NCBI GenBank assembly: GCA_011375245.1
Contig: DRMA01000106.1
Location: forward strand, 1 to 7,602
DNA length: 7,602 nt
Reading direction: 5' to 3'
DNA from: Thiothrix sp.
Lineage (GTDB): Bacteria > Pseudomonadota > Gammaproteobacteria > Thiotrichales > Thiotrichaceae
Position numbers and translations under genes: made by a program
Notes under the pieces: generated by a model
Database searches by the model: none
The model's input: the letters and a program-made list of their open reading frames with translations, nothing else
What the model was told of the DNA's origin: nothing
Shown here: piece by piece, positions 5,877-7,602 of the stretch
Position numbering within the stretch: the stretch's first letter is position 1
How the letters are laid out: every line of letters starts with the position of its first letter

Positions 5877-5912
5877 GCGTTCATTAACTCTTACATTGTG
5901 TGTCCCATCAAA

Positions 5913-6884
5913 ATGGATTTTAATTCTATCTGTAAAATGGTGTCAGGTGATATGGATGCAGTGAATACACTCATCCAGCGCAGACTACAGTCTGAAGTTG
6001 CTTTGATTAACCAACTGAGTATCTACATTATCAATAGTGGCGGAAAACGTTTGCGTCCTTTATTAGCACTACTGGTTGCCCGTGCATGTAATTACCAAGG
6101 TGAAAAGCACATTGAGGTGGCAGCCATTATTGAGTTTATTCATACAGCAACGTTGTTACACGATGATGTGGTTGATGAGTCTGATTTACGCCGTGGCAAA
6201 GAAACAGCAAGTAGTGTTTGGGGAAACCAAGCGGCTGTGCTGGTTGGCGATTATTTATATTCGCGTGCTTTTGAAATGATGGTTGACGTGGAATCTATGC
6301 GAGTGATGAGTATTCTGGCAAATACTACCAATACTATTGCCGAAGGTGAAGTTTTACAATTGCTTAATTGTCATGATGCCAATACAACAGAAGAAAGCTA
6401 CTTAGCCGTTATTTACTCAAAAACAGCTAAATTATTTGAAGCGGCTTGTTTGATAGGTGCTGTATTGGCTGAGTTACCTGAGGATGAGCAGGAGGCTATT
6501 GCTAAATATGGTGTGCATCTTGGAACCGCTTTTCAGCTTGCCGATGATATTTTAGATTACAGTGCCTCTGCTGAGGAAATGGGTAAAAATATTGGTGATG
6601 ACTTAGCCGAAGGGAAACCCACCTTGCCACTGATTGTTGCGTTACGTCGAAGTGAAGGTCAACAAGCGAGCATAATACGCCAAGCTATTGAAGAAGGTGA
6701 AGGGTTAAATCATATTGATGATATTCTGACAATTATTCATGCAACAGGCGCATTGGAGTATACCAAAGCAGCAGCACAAAACGAGATTCAATTAGCGATT
6801 AAGCATTTAGCCTGCCTTGCTGACAGCCCTTATAAAACAGCTCTTGAAACATTGGCGAATTTTTCATTGGCGCGGAGTCATTAA
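5913..6884 (+). CDS. ispB: Octaprenyl diphosphate synthase (long-chain trans-polyprenyl synthase)
   Basis: IspB extends farnesyl diphosphate with isopentenyl diphosphate units to the octaprenyl chain used for the ubiquinone and menaquinone side chain. From the ATG at 5913 the product has 323 residues, the same as E. coli IspB, and the N termini align (MDFNSI against MNLEKI). Seen in order: GGKRLRP (43-49), IEFIHTATLLHDDVVDESD (73-91) with the first Asp-rich motif D84, D85, D88, GEVLQL (145-150), IYSKTAKLFEAA (167-178), GTAFQLADDILDY (204-216) with the second Asp-rich motif D211, D212, D215, and NIGDDLAEGKPTLPL (226-240). The residue five before the first Asp motif is A79, a small side chain that allows long products. 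A GTG at 5898 would add five residues, but neither start has a Shine-Dalgarno. Exact chain length (C40 or nearby) cannot be read from sequence. Confidence 0.95.
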   Translation: MDFNSICKMVSGDMDAVNTLIQRRLQSEVALINQLSIYIINSGGKRLRPLLALLVARACNYQGEKHIEVAAIIEFIHTATLLHDDVVDESDLRRGKETASSVWGNQAAVLVGDYLYSRAFEMMVDVESMRVMSILANTTNTIAEGEVLQLLNCHDANTTEESYLAVIYSKTAKLFEAACLIGAVLAELPEDEQEAIAKYGVHLGTAFQLADDILDYSASAEEMGKNIGDDLAEGKPTLPLIVALRRSEGQQASIIRQAIEEGEGLNHIDDILTIIHATGALEYTKAAAQNEIQLAIKHLACLADSPYKTALETLANFSLARSH

Positions 6885-6929
6885 TCATGATTGGTAGCAG
6901 TCTTCAGATTAAAGCAACAAAGATAAAGC

Positions 6930-6949
6930 CTAACCAGTCAGATGGTTAG
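6930..6949 (+). other. Hairpin downstream of ispB
   Basis: CTAACCA (6930-6936) and TGGTTAG (6943-6949) form a perfect 7-bp stem with a 6-base loop, 45 bases after the ispB stop. It is followed by TATGCATAAAC rather than a T run, so it is at best a weak terminator. The rest of the 145-base gap before the next gene contains only the dyad at 6980-6996 and no tRNA. Confidence 0.4.
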
Positions 6950-6968
6950 TATGCATAAACATAGCAAG

Positions 6969-6996
6969 TGCTACACTTTAGTAATGATTCATTACT
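6969..6996 (+). promoter_or_regulatory. Weak extended -10 and 17-base dyad upstream of the DUF4124-type gene
   Basis: TGCTACACT (6969-6977) resembles an extended -10 element, but no good -35 lies upstream. Right after it AGTAATGATTCATTACT (6980-6996) is a perfect dyad of 8-bp arms around one base. If the -10 is used, the dyad covers the transcription start, a typical repressor position. I do not recognise the motif. It lies 34 bases before the start codon at 7030. Confidence 0.3.
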
Positions 6997-7029
6997 GGTT
7001 GCTAGTTTAATGATTAGCAGCAAAAAACT

Positions 7030-7602
7030 ATGCGTGCTCTAATTCTTATTTTCACTTTTATGCTGATATTTTTTACTTCTGCTGTAGGAGATATTTACTC
7101 ATGGAAAGATAAAAATGGTCGTACTGTTTATGGTGATGATCCCCCTGAAAACATCGTATCAAAAACGTTTATCCCTGAACCCCTAATGATTGTTCCTAGT
7201 TATAAAGACCCCACTGAGGACGAAAAAAATGCGGCACAAGAAGAAAAGCTCGATGATGGTAATAAGACGGAAGAAGCAACAGACGATGAAAAAGAAGAGA
7301 CTGATGAGCCACCTTACGCGACGTTCAAGATTACTTACCCAGCAAAAGACGACGTAATTAGGGCTAATAATGGCAACATCTTTATTTCACTAGAATTATC
7401 ACCCACATTAGCAGCGAGTGATCGTGTTTTTGTTTATGTTAACGGCAAAAAAGTAGTGGAAAATAGTAAAGCGTTAAGTGTTGAGTTAAAACAACTGGAT
7501 CGTGGTAAGCATAGTATTTTTGCTGTCGTGCGCAATGATAAGGGTGATGTATTGATTAATAGCAATACCGTGACTTTTAGTGTGCTGCGTAACTCTACTA
7601 TC
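7030..7602 (+). CDS. Secreted DUF4124-type envelope protein, 3' end cut by window edge
   Basis: The frame is open from the ATG at 7030 to the right edge, 191 codons without a stop; an in-frame TAG at 7015-7017 rules out an earlier start. Residues 1-20 are a signal peptide (MR, a hydrophobic core, then TSAVG). The mature start DIYSWKDKNGRTVYGDDPP (21-39) is typical of DUF4124, a short N-terminal domain common in secreted gammaproteobacterial proteins. Residues 61-94 are a very acidic, low-complexity linker rich in Glu, Asp, Lys and Thr. From about 97 to 187 an alternating beta pattern (TYPAKDDVIR, VFVYVNGKKV, GKHSIFAVVRNDKG) looks like an immunoglobulin-like fold. The likely location is the periplasm or cell surface. 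The function of this family is not known to me. The ribosome-binding site is weak. Confidence 0.8.
   Translation, partial: MRALILIFTFMLIFFTSAVGDIYSWKDKNGRTVYGDDPPENIVSKTFIPEPLMIVPSYKDPTEDEKNAAQEEKLDDGNKTEEATDDEKEETDEPPYATFKITYPAKDDVIRANNGNIFISLELSPTLAASDRVFVYVNGKKVVENSKALSVELKQLDRGKHSIFAVVRNDKGDVLINSNTVTFSVLRNSTI

Noticed and set aside
5898..5912. GTG start giving an IspB longer by five residues
   Set aside because: The ATG at 5913 gives the same length as E. coli IspB and an aligned N terminus; the extra residues have no family support. It cannot be fully excluded because neither start has a Shine-Dalgarno.
6885..7029. A tRNA gene after ispB, as found in some gammaproteobacteria
   Set aside because: No T-loop GGTTCGAATC-like sequence or cloverleaf arms are present; only a short hairpin and a dyad are seen.

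Overview
The window holds a conserved housekeeping block from the chromosome of a moderately AT-rich bacterium, most likely a gammaproteobacterium. The evidence is gene order and protein type. The rplU-rpmA pair is divergent from an IspB-type octaprenyl diphosphate synthase and followed by obgE and proB, an order familiar from Pseudomonas-like gammaproteobacteria. L27 lacks the N-terminal extension seen in Firmicutes, and a DUF4124-type envelope protein lies at the right end. I cannot name the genus. I see no mobile element, CRISPR array, tRNA, rRNA or phage gene.

Layout, left to right. Positions 1-5628 are read from the minus strand. In transcription order they run rplU (L21), rpmA (L27), a strong hairpin terminator at 4770-4797, then obgE, proB (overlapping obgE by 23 bases), a predicted outer-membrane lipoprotein of unknown function, and gpmI (cofactor-independent phosphoglycerate mutase, cut by the left edge a few residues before its end). 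Positions 5629-5912 form a divergent control region with two convincing sigma70 promoters, one for rplU (minus) and one for ispB (plus). ispB is followed after 145 bases by a secreted DUF4124-type protein that runs off the right edge.

How the genes work together. L21 and L27 are 50S ribosomal proteins and ObgE is a GTPase that acts on 50S assembly. ProB starts proline synthesis, GpmI works in glycolysis and gluconeogenesis, and IspB makes the side chain of ubiquinone. They form a growth-linked cluster rather than one pathway. The least understood genes are the lipoprotein (1587-2489) and the DUF4124-type protein.

Noncoding stretches. The 312 bases between obgE and rpmA (4658-4969) hold the rpmA terminator, a weak obgE promoter region with short dyads, and about 150 bases of transcribed 3' region. 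That 3' region contains both a 36-codon open frame and a nested inverted repeat, and is the least explained DNA here. The rplU-rpmA spacer contains two mutually exclusive hairpins. The ispB-DUF4124 gap contains a hairpin and a near-perfect 17-base dyad. I found no convincing previously undescribed system; the candidates below are modest and are scored accordingly.
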